Origin: Streptomyces toxytricini
GTDB lineage: Bacteria; Actinomycetota; Actinomycetes; Streptomycetales; Streptomycetaceae
NCBI RefSeq assembly: GCF_014649915.1
Contig: NZ_BMTY01000023.1
Coordinates: 1 to 64,000 of the forward strand
Direction: 5' to 3'
DNA: 64,000 bases
This document shows positions 8,064 to 16,311 of this stretch, piece by piece. The first letter of the stretch is position 1, and the number at the start of each line of letters is the position of its first letter. The position numbers and the translations under genes are program-made. Below the pieces are notes generated by a model. That model did not search any database. It was not told the origin of the DNA and saw only the letters and a list, made by a program, of their open reading frames with translations.

Positions 8064-8798
8064 ATGCCGGACCCGACCGACCCGACCGACCCGGCCGTGC
8101 CGACCGACCTGACCGACCCGACCGTGCCGACCGGCCCGAACACCCCGCCCCCCAGCCCGCCGGCCGCTCCCCGGGAGGCGGCCGCCGAGCGGCCGCTGCC
8201 GCCGGAGGCACTGCGGGGCGCGTTCCGGCCGATCACCGAGGTGGGCGCCGACATCCTGCACCGGCGGTGCGCCGACGTCACCGGGTTCGGAACGCCGGAG
8301 CTGTCCCGGCTCGTCGACGACATGTTCTTCACCATGCACGCCGCCCGCGGCGTCGGCCTCGCCGCCAACCAGATCGGCGTGAACCTGCGGGTGTTCGTGT
8401 ACGACTGCCCCGACGACGACGGCGTCCGCCACATCGGCCACGTGTGCAACCCGGTCCTCGACCCGCTCCCGGACACGGCCGGCGGCGGTACGGATCCCGC
8501 CGCCCCGGCCGTCGTCCGGGCGGAAGGGTGCCTCTCGGTGCCCGGCGCCCGCCACGAGCTGGCCCGCGCCGGCCGCGCCGTCGTCCGGGGCAGCGACAAG
8601 GACGGCAACCCGGTCGTCGTGGAGGGCACCGGGTTCTTCGCCCGCTGCCTCCAGCACGAGACCGACCACCTCGACGGCACCCTGTACACCGACCGCCTGA
8701 CCCCCGACCAGCGCGCCCGCTGCCTGGCGGACATGGCCGAGAACGCCGAAACGGTCCGCGCAGCCCGCCTGACCCGCGCCCAACTCCTGGGCCGCTGA
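8064..8798 (+). CDS. def: Peptide deformylase
   Basis: A 244-aa metallo-hydrolase that removes the formyl group from new proteins. All three family motifs are present: GVGLAANQIG (96-105), EGCLSVP (154-160, metal ligand Cys156) and QHETDHLDG (197-205, with HExxH ligands His198 and His202 and catalytic Glu199). An unusual N-terminal tail of about 40 residues is made of DPT/VPT and Pro repeats; bacterial deformylases normally start near motif I. The start at ATG 8064 has a GAAAGG site. Streptomycetes carry several deformylases, and a paralogue next to an EF-G paralogue hints at a role under translational stress (inference). Confidence 0.93.
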   Translation: MPDPTDPTDPAVPTDLTDPTVPTGPNTPPPSPPAAPREAAAERPLPPEALRGAFRPITEVGADILHRRCADVTGFGTPELSRLVDDMFFTMHAARGVGLAANQIGVNLRVFVYDCPDDDGVRHIGHVCNPVLDPLPDTAGGGTDPAAPAVVRAEGCLSVPGARHELARAGRAVVRGSDKDGNPVVVEGTGFFARCLQHETDHLDGTLYTDRLTPDQRARCLADMAENAETVRAARLTRAQLLGR

Positions 8799-8812
8799 AG
8801 GCCCGGCGGGGC

Positions 8813-8981
8813 GGGGTTTGGCGGGAGTCGGCCGGTCGGGTCGGGAGCGCGGCGGCTGGTGCGGGATGGCGGGAGCCGATGGGTCGGGGTCGGAGGCGTG
8901 GCGGCGCGGGGTGGGGTTTGGCGGGAGTCGGCCGGTCGGGTCGGGAGCGCGGCGGCGGGGGTGGGGGCGGCGGGAGCCGAT
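8813..8981. repeat. Two 100-bp tandem direct repeats at the edge of island B
   Basis: A 43-bp block beginning GGGGTTTGGCGGGAGTCGGC at 8813 is repeated exactly 100 bp later at 8913. The rest of each unit ends in GGGAGCCGAT (8871, 8972). A diverged inverted counterpart (GACCGGCCGGCTTCCG-like blocks) lies right of island B at about 10600-10700, so the palindromic arms reach this far. Confidence 0.8.
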
Positions 8982-9049
8982 CGGCCGGGGTCGGAAGGGC
9001 GACTGGGGGAGTCCCCGGCAGTTGATGGTGTCCGGGGCGGGCCGGTCCC

Positions 9050-9111
9050 TCAAGGGCGCTCCTCCTTCGTCGTCGCGTCGCTGCGCGATGGCCCTTGCGG
9101 GCCACCCTTGA
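9050..9111 (-). other. Cloverleaf-like hairpin block, left arm of island B
   Basis: Inverted copy of the block in the right arm. The outer stem TCAAGGGCG (9050-9058) pairs with CACCCTTGA (9103-9111), and the inner GNA-loop hairpin TCGC-TGC-GCGA lies at 9078-9088 (read as TCGC-GCA-GCGA on the minus strand). Confidence 0.6.
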
Positions 9112-10414
9112 CCGACCGACCCGCCCCGGAGGCATTTTTTCTGCCGGGACGCCCCCAGGGGAATGACCTGGAGGGATCATGAGGCATACGGGCGCATCAG
9201 GGAGCCTTCTCTCCCGCCCCGGCAGGCACATTTCGTCCCACCGGCATCCGCAGTCGTGTCGGCAGGAGCCCGGAGAAGCTCTGACGCAGGGAAACGACGT
9301 CCAGAGCATCATCCGGAGACAGGAGCGCGACAGATCGCTACATGGGCGCCCTCGGCTCAGCGTCCGGCGGCCGTCCCGGGCTGGGAGGCGCATCAGCTCG
9401 ATACACCCTGCCGTCTGCTCGGCGTCTGGCCCCCGCCTTGCGCCCGCCCGCCGCCTGGGGCGGAGAAGCACCCCAGCTCCCTGCACGCTTCCGCCGTTTC
9501 GGCGGCGGCGGCCGTCTTGGGCCGCGAAGCGCCCGACCTCGCTGCCTGCGACTGCCTCCGGCGGCCGGCCGCCGGCAAAGGGCGGCCCTGTAGCGTTCCG
9601 GTGGCGCTTCGCCGCCCAGGACGGGCGTCGGCCGCCGACGAACAGAGCATCCGCAGCGATCAGGGGCGCTTCGCGGCCCTGCTGGAGGCATGGATCGGGA
9701 CGGGGTCGCTGCGCGCCCAGGGCAGCCCCAAGCCGCCGAAAAGGCAGAAGCGCGCAGTGATCCTGGGCGCTTCGCAGCCCACGCACGTAGCCACCCGCCA
9801 AACGAGCAAACGCCGCCGGCGAACGATTTGATCTGCCCCGCCCCTCACGGCCGCCGAACGCTACGCCGACGGCGCCCACGCACTGCTTTGTCGCGCTACC
9901 CGGCCGTTGACGGCCGTCGGACGTCGAAGAAGCCGGGCCGTGTGGCGTTCTGTCGGGCTGCCCGGCCGTTGACGGCCGTCGGACGTCGAACAAACGCCGT
10001 CCTCGAGCGATCTGGCGTGCCCCGCCCCTGACGGCCGCCGGACGCCGAAAGACCGGGCTGTGTAGCGATCTGACGCGCCGCCCATCCGTCGACGGCCGGC
10101 GGACGCCGAAGGAACCCGGCTCTGTAGCGATCTGACCGCGCCTCCTTGCCCATGACGGCCGCCGGACGCTGAGCAAAGGACGCCCGCGTAGCGATCTGGG
10201 GCGCTTCTGTCTCCGGATGATGCTCTGGTCATCGTTTCCCGACGTCAGAGCCCCCGGGCTCCCGTCGGCGCATCGGTTGATGCCGGTGGGTCGAAAGGGG
10301 GCTCTGGGGCGGGAGAGAAAGCGCTGTGATGCGCCCGTATGCCTCACCCTCCCCCCTGGCCGTTCCCCTGGGGGCGTCCCGGCAGAAAAAATGCCTCCGG
10401 GGCGGGTCGGTCGG

Positions 10415-10473
10415 TCAAGGGTGGCCCGCAAGGGCCATCGCGCAGCGACGCGACCGAAAGGGAGCGCCCTTGA
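10415..10473 (+). other. Cloverleaf-like hairpin block, right arm of island B
   Basis: The outer stem TCAAGGG (10415-10421) pairs with CCCTTGA (10467-10473). Inner hairpins are GGCC-CGCAAG-GGCC and TCGC-GCA-GCGA (10438-10448). Compared with island A, the loop GAA becomes GCA while the stem stays, so the fold is kept. Confidence 0.6.
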
Positions 10474-10779
10474 GGGACCGGCACGCCCCGGACACCATCA
10501 ACTGCCGGGGACACCCCCAGAACCACCCCTGATGCCGGCTGATCGGCTACCCCAACCCTCACCCCCGCCGCCGCACCCCCGACCCCGATCGATCGGCTCC
10601 GGATCACCCCGGGTTCCGCCGTCGCTTCCGCCCCCGACCGGCCGGCTCCCGCCATCCCGCGTCCCCTGTCTCTCCCGTTCCCGACCGGCCGGCTTCCGCC
10701 CCCGGGCCCCGCCGCCTGCCCGCCGGCCCCGAGTTGTCGGCTCTTGTCCCCACCACCCCGTTCCGCGAGGCCGCCCGCG

Positions 10780-11547
10780 CTACGCGCCGTCCGTGTGCCC
10801 GGCCGCCGCCGCGGTGAGGAGGGGGGCCGCCCAGGCGGGGAGTGCGGAGGCGGGCGGGAAGGGTGACGGCGGGTCGGTGGTGATGCCGATGCCGCCCGCG
10901 GGGTCGCCGTACGTGAAGCTCGCGGACCACCACAGCCAGGAGCCGACGAACCCGTTCGCGCTTCCGGCCAGGGCCAGTCCGCCCCGCAGGGCGGGGGTTT
11001 CGTACCAGTAGCCGGCCAGGACGCCCGCCCGGGCCGCGGCTTCGTCGGTGTCCGCAGGCCGTGAGTCCGAGGCGAGGCCCGCGGCGACGATCGGGGCCGA
11101 GAAGCGGTGGTGGGCGACGAGCCGGCCGGCGTCGCGGACGACTGCGTCCAGCAGGAGGGGCGGCAGCCCGAGGGCGGCCGCCTCCAGGCGTTCCACGAGG
11201 GCGGGCGCGTCGGGGTGGGCCGCGGTCTCCGGGCCGGGCACGACGCGCACGCCCTCCAGGAGCCGGGCGTCCGCGGCCCCGGCGGCGAGGGTGCGTACGT
11301 ACGCCAGCACCCGCACCGTCTGCCAGTGGCACAGGGTGTCGAGCAGGGCGAGACGCGAGCTGCGGAACGCCGGGCGGGCCGGCCAGTCCACCGCACGGAC
11401 GGGATCCCCGAGCACGCGCAGCGCGGCCGGCACGGGGGCGGGGAACACCAGGCGCTGCCCGGGGGCGACGCCCCGGTCGGGCGCCGAGCGGAAGCCCGGC
11501 CAGGCGGGCGGGGTCGTTCTTCCCGGTTCCTCGTTGTCGCTGGTCAT
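10780..11547 (-). CDS. Hypothetical protein, 255 aa
   Basis: Not recognised. A soluble, Ala/Leu/Pro-rich protein without signal peptide, membrane segment or known motif. A Trp-rich C-terminal part contains FVGSWLWWSASFTYGDPAG. Codon third positions are strongly G/C through the whole frame, supporting a real gene. ATG 11547 was chosen over the longer frame to 11655, whose first 36 residues are unlike the rest; a GGAAGGG site lies a little far (about 12 nt) upstream. It ends about 50 bp after the edge of island B and is followed upstream by another hypothetical on the same strand. Confidence 0.6.
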   Translation of the reverse strand: MTSDNEEPGRTTPPAWPGFRSAPDRGVAPGQRLVFPAPVPAALRVLGDPVRAVDWPARPAFRSSRLALLDTLCHWQTVRVLAYVRTLAAGAADARLLEGVRVVPGPETAAHPDAPALVERLEAAALGLPPLLLDAVVRDAGRLVAHHRFSAPIVAAGLASDSRPADTDEAAARAGVLAGYWYETPALRGGLALAGSANGFVGSWLWWSASFTYGDPAGGIGITTDPPSPFPPASALPAWAAPLLTAAAAGHTDGA

Positions 11548-11642
11548 GCCGTCATGCCCTTCCGCCTCGGCTCTCACGGGCCCCGGCGGTCCTGCCGTTC
11601 CCGCAGCAACCACGCGGCACGCACCGAAGCGGTTCCCACGCG

Positions 11643-12092
11643 TCACGGGCGCCACTCGGGCTCAGGAGCCGCTTGCCGGTGCGGGGGCCGCACCCAGGGG
11701 GCGAAGCGCTGATCCGGGCCGGCGTCCTCGCGCCAGTACCGCAGGACGGATTCCTCGACGATATCGAGCCGTTCAGCGGCGATCAGGCACGAGACGGGTT
11801 CCTGCCCGCCCGCGTCGGCCTCGAAGGCGACCACGACGGGCGGCGTCTCGCCGAACTGGCGCGTGGCCCTGTGGAGTTCGTCCGCCGTAGGTGCACGGAA
11901 GGTCGGGTCGTAGAACGCCGACGGGCAGCAGACGAAGAACGGAGAGCCGAATATCAGCTCCAGGCCGTGGTGGTAGGCCAGGTCGTGACCGGCGGCGAGC
12001 CTGAGCTGCGCACCGTCCCAGGCGATCACGTCCCAGTCCCACCAGTTCCCCTCGGGGAGCCGGATCGCTGCATGCGTTCCTTCGATGTCCAT
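11643..12092 (-). CDS. Hypothetical protein, 149 aa
   Basis: Not recognised. An acidic, Trp-rich soluble protein; the N-terminal half contains NWWDWDVIAWDGAQLRL and the middle YHHGLELIFGSPFF. It resembles small immunity-type or cytosolic accessory proteins in composition only, which is no basis for a function. ATG 12092 has a GGGGGA site close upstream. It lies between the preceding hypothetical and a MarR regulator, all on the minus strand but with gaps of 36-95 bp, so an operon is uncertain. Confidence 0.65.
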   Translation of the reverse strand: MDIEGTHAAIRLPEGNWWDWDVIAWDGAQLRLAAGHDLAYHHGLELIFGSPFFVCCPSAFYDPTFRAPTADELHRATRQFGETPPVVVAFEADAGGQEPVSCLIAAERLDIVEESVLRYWREDAGPDQRFAPWVRPPHRQAAPEPEWRP

Positions 12093-12128
12093 CCGCGTCC
12101 CCCGGGCTCGTTCGAACAGGTCGACAGG

Positions 12129-12635
12129 CTACACAGCGGCGTCGGGGCCTTGAGGTGTCTGCGCTGCCGGCTCGGGCTCCGATGCCGCCCCGAGCGCGGC
12201 GCTCAGGTAGCGGTGGACGACGTCGAGCTCGCCGGTGGTGAAGCCGGCGGCCGCGTCGACCAGGCGGCCGATGAGCGGGCCGAAGAAGGACCATCCCAGG
12301 TCCACCGCCTTGGGCTCCACCGACAGCAGTACGCGCCGGCGGTCCCGGTCGTCGCGGCTGCGGCGGACCAGCCCCTGCCGCTCCAGGCGGTCGACGAGCG
12401 AGGTCACGCCGGCCGAGTTCAGCCGCAGGGCCGCGCCGAGCCGGCCCGAGGTGGCGCGGGTACCGGCGCGATCGGCGTCCAGCAGGAAGATCAGCGCGCG
12501 CAGGTCGGTCGGGTGCAGGCCGTGGCCCGCGGCGAACTCGGCGCCGCGCAGGTCGAACTCCACGGTGACCGCGCGCAGCAGGTGGACCAGCTGCATCTCG
12601 CGGCCGTCGGGCAGAGGCGTCGGGGAATCGCTCAC
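12129..12635 (-). CDS. MarR-family transcriptional regulator
   Basis: A 168-aa winged-helix regulator of typical MarR length. The DNA-binding core reads LGAALRLNSAGVTSLVDRLERQG followed by the wing SRDDRDRRRVLLS, whose Asp and Arg residues are signature positions. GTG 12635 starts the compact family length; the longer frame runs back through the operator and into the hydrolase gene. It is divergent from an alpha/beta hydrolase, with a near-perfect 23-bp palindrome between them that is probably its operator. Confidence 0.9.
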   Translation of the reverse strand: MSDSPTPLPDGREMQLVHLLRAVTVEFDLRGAEFAAGHGLHPTDLRALIFLLDADRAGTRATSGRLGAALRLNSAGVTSLVDRLERQGLVRRSRDDRDRRRVLLSVEPKAVDLGWSFFGPLIGRLVDAAAGFTTGELDVVHRYLSAALGAASEPEPAAQTPQGPDAAV

Positions 12636-12641
12636 TTGGCT

Positions 12642-12664
12642 ATTATCTCGCTCAGCGAGAGAAT
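12642..12664. promoter_or_regulatory. Probable MarR operator
   Basis: TCTCGCT (12646-12652) and AGCGAGA (12654-12660) form a perfect palindrome around one base, extended by ATT/AAT on both sides. It lies 7-29 bp from the MarR start and 34 bp from the hydrolase start, so it can control both. Confidence 0.75.
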
Positions 12665-12697
12665 TGGTCAATCGTCGTCGCCCGTCGGGAGGCAGCC

Positions 12698-13582
12698 GTG
12701 TCCGACCCCCTGCCCTTGTCCGTGCCGTCACCCCCGGGCGCCTCCGCCGGTGCGCGGTTCTCCGCCGCGTACGACGCGCTGCTCGCCCGCTGGCCGGCGG
12801 GAACCGAGGAGCTGGACGTCCCCACGCCCTTCGGCGCCACCCGCGTGCACGCCCACGGACCGGCCGACGCCCCGCCCGTGCTGCTGCTGCCCGGGGGCGG
12901 CGCCACCGGCGCCGTCTGGTTCCACACCGCCGCCGCGCTCGGCGCGCGCCACCGCGTGCTGGCCGCGGACATCCTCGGCGACGCCGGGCGCAGCGTCCCG
13001 CAGGGGCGGCCCCTGCGCACCCCCGACGACCTGACGGCCTGGCTGGACGCGCTCCTGGACGGCCTCGGTGCCCGCCGTACTCACCTGGTGGGGCACTCGT
13101 ACGGGGCGTGGATCGCCCTGACCCACGCCCTGCGGCGCCCCGAACGCGTGGACCGGCTGGTGCTGCTCGACCCGACGCAGTGCTTCGCCGGCTTCCGCCC
13201 GGGGTTCCTGCTGCGGTCGCTGCCCGTGCTGGTGCGGCCGACCGCCGCCCGGGCGCTCGCGTACGTGGACCGGGAAACGGCCGGTACGGCCGCCGACCCG
13301 GACTGCAAGCGCCTGTTCGCGTACGCGGCCGAGGCCTTCGCCGGTCGGCGGCCGGTGACGGGCCGCCGCCCGGACCCCTCCGCCCTGCGGGCGCCGCTGC
13401 TGGTCCTGATGGCGGAGCGCAGTGCAGCCCACCGGGCCGAGGCCGTCGCGGCCCGGGCCCGCGCGGCCGTCCCGCACGCCCGGGTCGAGACGCTCCCCGG
13501 GCTGACGCACTTCGCGCTGCCGACGGGGCTGCCGCCCGAGGCGTTGGCGCGGATCGGCGCCTTCCTCGACGGCCCTGCCTGA
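12698..13582 (+). CDS. Alpha/beta-fold hydrolase
   Basis: A 294-aa hydrolase. The nucleophile elbow VGHSYG gives Ser134, and the likely catalytic His271 is in LTHFALP; the acid residue is probably near LVLMAERS, where an Asp is not obvious. The oxyanion region LLLPGGGATG (about 62-71) is typical. GTG 12698 follows a GGGAGG ribosome site. It is divergent from the MarR regulator with a shared operator, suggesting induction by an aromatic or ester compound (inference). A bidirectional hairpin terminator follows. Confidence 0.9.
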   Translation: MSDPLPLSVPSPPGASAGARFSAAYDALLARWPAGTEELDVPTPFGATRVHAHGPADAPPVLLLPGGGATGAVWFHTAAALGARHRVLAADILGDAGRSVPQGRPLRTPDDLTAWLDALLDGLGARRTHLVGHSYGAWIALTHALRRPERVDRLVLLDPTQCFAGFRPGFLLRSLPVLVRPTAARALAYVDRETAGTAADPDCKRLFAYAAEAFAGRRPVTGRRPDPSALRAPLLVLMAERSAAHRAEAVAARARAAVPHARVETLPGLTHFALPTGLPPEALARIGAFLDGPA

Positions 13583-13597
13583 ACGGGCGGCGGCGGC

Positions 13598-13625
13598 GGC
13601 CCGCCCGGCGGGTGCCGGGCGGGCC
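13598..13625. terminator. Bidirectional hairpin terminator
   Basis: A perfect 12-bp stem, GGCCCGCCCGGC (13598-13609) with GCCGGGCGGGCC (13614-13625) and a 4-nt loop, lies between the convergent hydrolase and DUF305 genes. Confidence 0.75.
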
Positions 13626-13631
13626 GACCCG

Positions 13632-14294
13632 TCAGCCCTTCCCGAGGAGCTTCTGCATGTGGGCGATCTCGGCGGTCTGCGAGGTGATGATCGCCTGGGC
13701 CATCGCCTTCGCCTCGGCGAAGGCGCCCTGGGACTGCTCGGTCCGGGCCATCGCCACGGCGCCCTCGTGGTGCTTCACCATCAGTTCCATGAAGGCGGTG
13801 TCGAAGGCCTTCCCGGACGCCGACTTCAGGCCTTCCATTTCCTGGGCGGTCATCATGCCGGCCGCGCCGCCGCCGTGGCCGCCGTGGCCGGAGTGGTCCG
13901 CGGTGCCCTCGGCGGGCGGCTGCTCGCCCCACGAGGTGAGCCAGCCGGACAGGGTCCGGATCTCCGGGTCCTGGGCCTTCTTGATCTCCTCGGCCAGCTT
14001 CTTCACCTCCGGTGACGCGGCGCGCGAGGGGGCCAGGTCGGCCATCTCGATCGCCTGCCGGTGGTGGGGGATCATCCCCTTGGCGAAGGCGACGTCGGCC
14101 GCGTTGTGCCCGGCCGCGGAGGCGGGCGCCGACGGGGCGGCGGACGGCGAGGAGGCGGGGCCGTGCCCGTTGTGCCCGGCCGCGGAAGCGTCGCCGTCGG
14201 CGGTGCCGCTGCCGCATGCGGTCAGGGCGAGGGCGGCCGCTCCGGCCGCGAGGACGGCCGCGGTGCGGCGGGCGAGGGAACGCTTGCTGCTCAT
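13632..14294 (-). CDS. DUF305 family lipoprotein
   Basis: A 220-aa secreted lipoprotein. A basic start, hydrophobic stretch and lipobox LTAC place the modified Cys at residue 27. Two DUF305 halves follow: GMIPHHRQAIEMADL (about residue 73) and ELMVKHHEGAVAMA (about 170), each with the HH-x-x-A/Q pattern that packs ferritin-like helices. A His/Gly segment (HSGHGGHGGGAAGMM) could bind metal, and the family is often linked to copper handling; that link is not shown here. It follows a small His-containing membrane protein gene on the same strand. Confidence 0.9.
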   Translation of the reverse strand: MSSKRSLARRTAAVLAAGAAALALTACGSGTADGDASAAGHNGHGPASSPSAAPSAPASAAGHNAADVAFAKGMIPHHRQAIEMADLAPSRAASPEVKKLAEEIKKAQDPEIRTLSGWLTSWGEQPPAEGTADHSGHGGHGGGAAGMMTAQEMEGLKSASGKAFDTAFMELMVKHHEGAVAMARTEQSQGAFAEAKAMAQAIITSQTAEIAHMQKLLGKG

Positions 14295-14446
14295 GGTGCA
14301 ACTCCTTGCTGCGCAGCCCGAGGCGGGGGAGCGGCCCGAGAGGGCGCCCGTACGCGGGGACTGCGCGGGAAACGGATGGCGAGGGGCCGGAGCGCGGTGC
14401 GGCCGCCGCCGACGGCTGTCGGGGCAGGGGCGCCGCGCGGGCCGCT

Positions 14447-14875
14447 CTAGATCCGCAGGAGTTGGAGTTCCGCCAGGTCGGGCGGGGCCCGGCCGGCCGT
14501 GCCGTCGTCCGGCGCGACCCCGGAGGGCGGCGGCGGGGGCGGGGCGCCGGCGAGCGCGGCGGTCAGGGCGGGGGGCGCGTAGGCGGAAGCCGTGCCGGCC
14601 GCCGCGCAGGTCGCGTCGGCGTGCGCCAGGTGGCCGGAGCCGTCGGCCGAGTGCGAGCAGTCGGCCGACGCCGGGCCCGGTTCCGCCGGGCCGGTCGCCG
14701 GCGTGTGCCCGCCGTGCCGGTCCGCCGTCTGCACGGCGGCGGTGTGCGGCGCGGCCGCGGCCGGGTTCGGCGGCAGGGCGTGCATCCCGAGCACGCCGGC
14801 CAGGACCAGCAGCACCAGCAGCACGAAGGCACGCCCCGCGGGGCGGGGGCCGAGCGGCTGTCCGGTCCTGGTCAC
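14447..14875 (-). CDS. Small membrane-anchored protein of DUF6153 type
   Basis: A 142-aa protein with one N-terminal hydrophobic segment (about residues 16-35, FVLLVLLVLAGVLGMHAL) and an exported tail rich in His, Ala and Pro, with Cys in DCSH and ATCAAA. The pattern and its place directly before a DUF305 lipoprotein match the DUF6153-type proteins of streptomycetes. Function unknown; together the pair may handle a metal at the cell surface (inference). Confidence 0.7.
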   Translation of the reverse strand: MTRTGQPLGPRPAGRAFVLLVLLVLAGVLGMHALPPNPAAAAPHTAAVQTADRHGGHTPATGPAEPGPASADCSHSADGSGHLAHADATCAAAGTASAYAPPALTAALAGAPPPPPPSGVAPDDGTAGRAPPDLAELQLLRI

Positions 14876-14988
14876 GGGGTCATCGTACGGGCAGGGCCGC
14901 GGGCCGGGCGTGAGGCCCCCGCGCCGTACCTCCGCCGGCCCGCGCCCGCCCGGATCAGGCTCGTACCGGCGGGCGGGCGCCGGGGCCG

Positions 14989-16098
14989 TCAGCGGGCCGT
15001 GTCGGCCAGCGGGGAGGGGGACGTCTCGCGCTGGTGGGGGACCGCGGCGTGCAGCGGCGCCGCGTGGGGGTCGTCGCCGCGGACGGAGACCGTGCGGGTG
15101 GGGGCGGGGATGGAGATGCCCTCGGACCGGAAGCGCCGGTGCAGCCGCTTCACGAACTCGTGCTTGATCCGGTACTGGTCGCTGAACTCGCCGACGCCCA
15201 GGATCACGGTGAAGTTCACCCGCGAGTCGGCGAACGTGTGGAAGCGGACGGCGCCCTCGTGCTCGGGGAGGGCGCCGCCCACCTCGGCCATGACCTCGTC
15301 GACGACCTCCAGCGTGACCCGCTCCACCCGGTCCAGGTCGTTCTCGTAGCCGACGCCGGCCTGGACGAGGATCGTGAGCGGCTGCTCCGGCTGCGTGAAG
15401 TTGGTCATGTTCGTGCGGGCGAGTCGCTGGTTCGGGATGATGACCAGGTTGTTCGAGAGGTTGCGGACCACCGTGTTGCGCCAGTTGATGTCGACGACGT
15501 AGCCCTCCTCACCGCTGCTGAGGCGGATGTAGTCGCCCGGCTGCACCGTCTTCGACGCCAGGATGTGCACGCCCGCGAACAGGTTCGCGAGGGTGTCCTG
15601 CAGGGCCAGGGCGACCGCCAGGCCGCCGACGCCGAGCGCGGTCAGCAGCGGTGCGATGGACACGCCCATCGTCTGGAGGGCGACCAGGAAGCCCATCACC
15701 AGCACCACGACGCGCGTGATGTTCACGAAGATGCTCGCCGACCCGGCGACGCCGGTCCGCGACGACGCCACCGACTGCACCAGGCCCGCGATCACCCGGG
15801 CCGCGCTGAGCGTGGCGATGAGGACCAGCAGCGCCGTCAGCGAGTCGTTGACCAGGCCGGAGAACCGGGCGGTCAGCGGCAGCGTCGAACAGGCCACCGC
15901 GGCGCCCGCGATCAGCGCCGCACCCGGCGCGACGGGGCGCAGGGCATCGACGATGACGTCGTCGCCCGCCCATCTGGTCTTGGCGGCGTGCTTCGCCAGC
16001 CGCTTGAGGACGGCCCGCAGCAGGAGCGCGGCCACGGCGCCCGCCGCGAGCGCGATGCCGGCCGCGAGCCAGTCGCCCAGGACGAGACCCCGGGTCAA
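14989..16098 (-). CDS. Small-conductance mechanosensitive channel (MscS family)
   Basis: A 369-aa membrane channel that releases solutes under osmotic down-shock. There are N-terminal transmembrane helices (about residues 5-140) and a pore helix with the small-residue pattern GVGGLAVALALQDTLANLFAG. The beta-domain motif follows (VQPGDYIRLSSGEEGYVVDINWR), then the conserved IIPNQRLA and a C-terminal alpha/beta domain. TTG 16098 was preferred because a GGGGGGTG site lies just upstream and the frame before it reads as Asp/Ser/Gly-rich non-membrane sequence. Confidence 0.92.
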   Translation of the reverse strand: MTRGLVLGDWLAAGIALAAGAVAALLLRAVLKRLAKHAAKTRWAGDDVIVDALRPVAPGAALIAGAAVACSTLPLTARFSGLVNDSLTALLVLIATLSAARVIAGLVQSVASSRTGVAGSASIFVNITRVVVLVMGFLVALQTMGVSIAPLLTALGVGGLAVALALQDTLANLFAGVHILASKTVQPGDYIRLSSGEEGYVVDINWRNTVVRNLSNNLVIIPNQRLARTNMTNFTQPEQPLTILVQAGVGYENDLDRVERVTLEVVDEVMAEVGGALPEHEGAVRFHTFADSRVNFTVILGVGEFSDQYRIKHEFVKRLHRRFRSEGISIPAPTRTVSVRGDDPHAAPLHAAVPHQRETSPSPLADTAR

Positions 16099-16270
16099 CG
16101 GACACCCCCCGCTGCCGCCGGAAGCCGCGCCGGGAAATGAGTCGTCGTCACCTTGCCACCTGTCAGTTCGTCGTCCGTACAGCAGAGTTCGTCGCATGCG
16201 TGTGCGCATCCGGAACGAACGGCCATCCTGCCGTATCCCGGCAACGGCGACGCAGGTGGGCCGCCGGTGT

Positions 16271-16303
16271 GGTGGCGGGCCCCAACGCGAGGGGCCCGCC
16301 ACC
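16271..16303. terminator. Hairpin terminator
   Basis: A 13-bp perfect stem, GGTGGCGGGCCCC (16271-16283) with GGGGCCCGCCACC (16291-16303), loop 7 nt, lies 9 nt past the stop of the minus-strand SnoaL-like gene. Confidence 0.7.
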
Positions 16304-16311
16304 GCTCCCGG

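Larger units (their letters stand above)
9011..10512. repeat. Palindromic repeat island B, 1.5 kb with long inverted arms
   Basis: Direct comparison of both strands shows that 9072-9163 is the exact inverted copy of 10363-10454 (92 bp, no mismatch), and 9011-9060 of 10463-10512 (50 bp, one mismatch). Farther in, 9301-9320 (CCAGAGCATCATCCGGAGAC) is inverted at 10209-10228. The centre (about 9340-10190) holds inverted sets of 61-65 bp units ending GTAGCGATCTGACGCGCC (10062, 10124, 10188) with inner GACGGCCGNCGGACGNCGAA cores. No transposase or credible ORF lies inside. Island A has the same plan. Confidence 0.85.

Noticed and set aside
2880..9053. A 2057-codon open frame on the minus strand
   Set aside because: It is antisense to the EF-G, FUSC and deformylase genes, encodes Arg/Gly/Pro/Ala sequence without motifs, and exists because stop codons are rare at this G+C.
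8329..10431. Long ORFs across island B
   Set aside because: The region is an inverted repeat with tandem units; the predicted proteins are Arg/Pro-rich and cross the palindrome, with no ribosome site or motif.
11061..14913. Overlapping plus-strand frames of 657 and 892 codons
   Set aside because: They run antisense to MarR, the DUF305 lipoprotein and two hypotheticals and across the alpha/beta hydrolase in another frame; composition is shadow-like.
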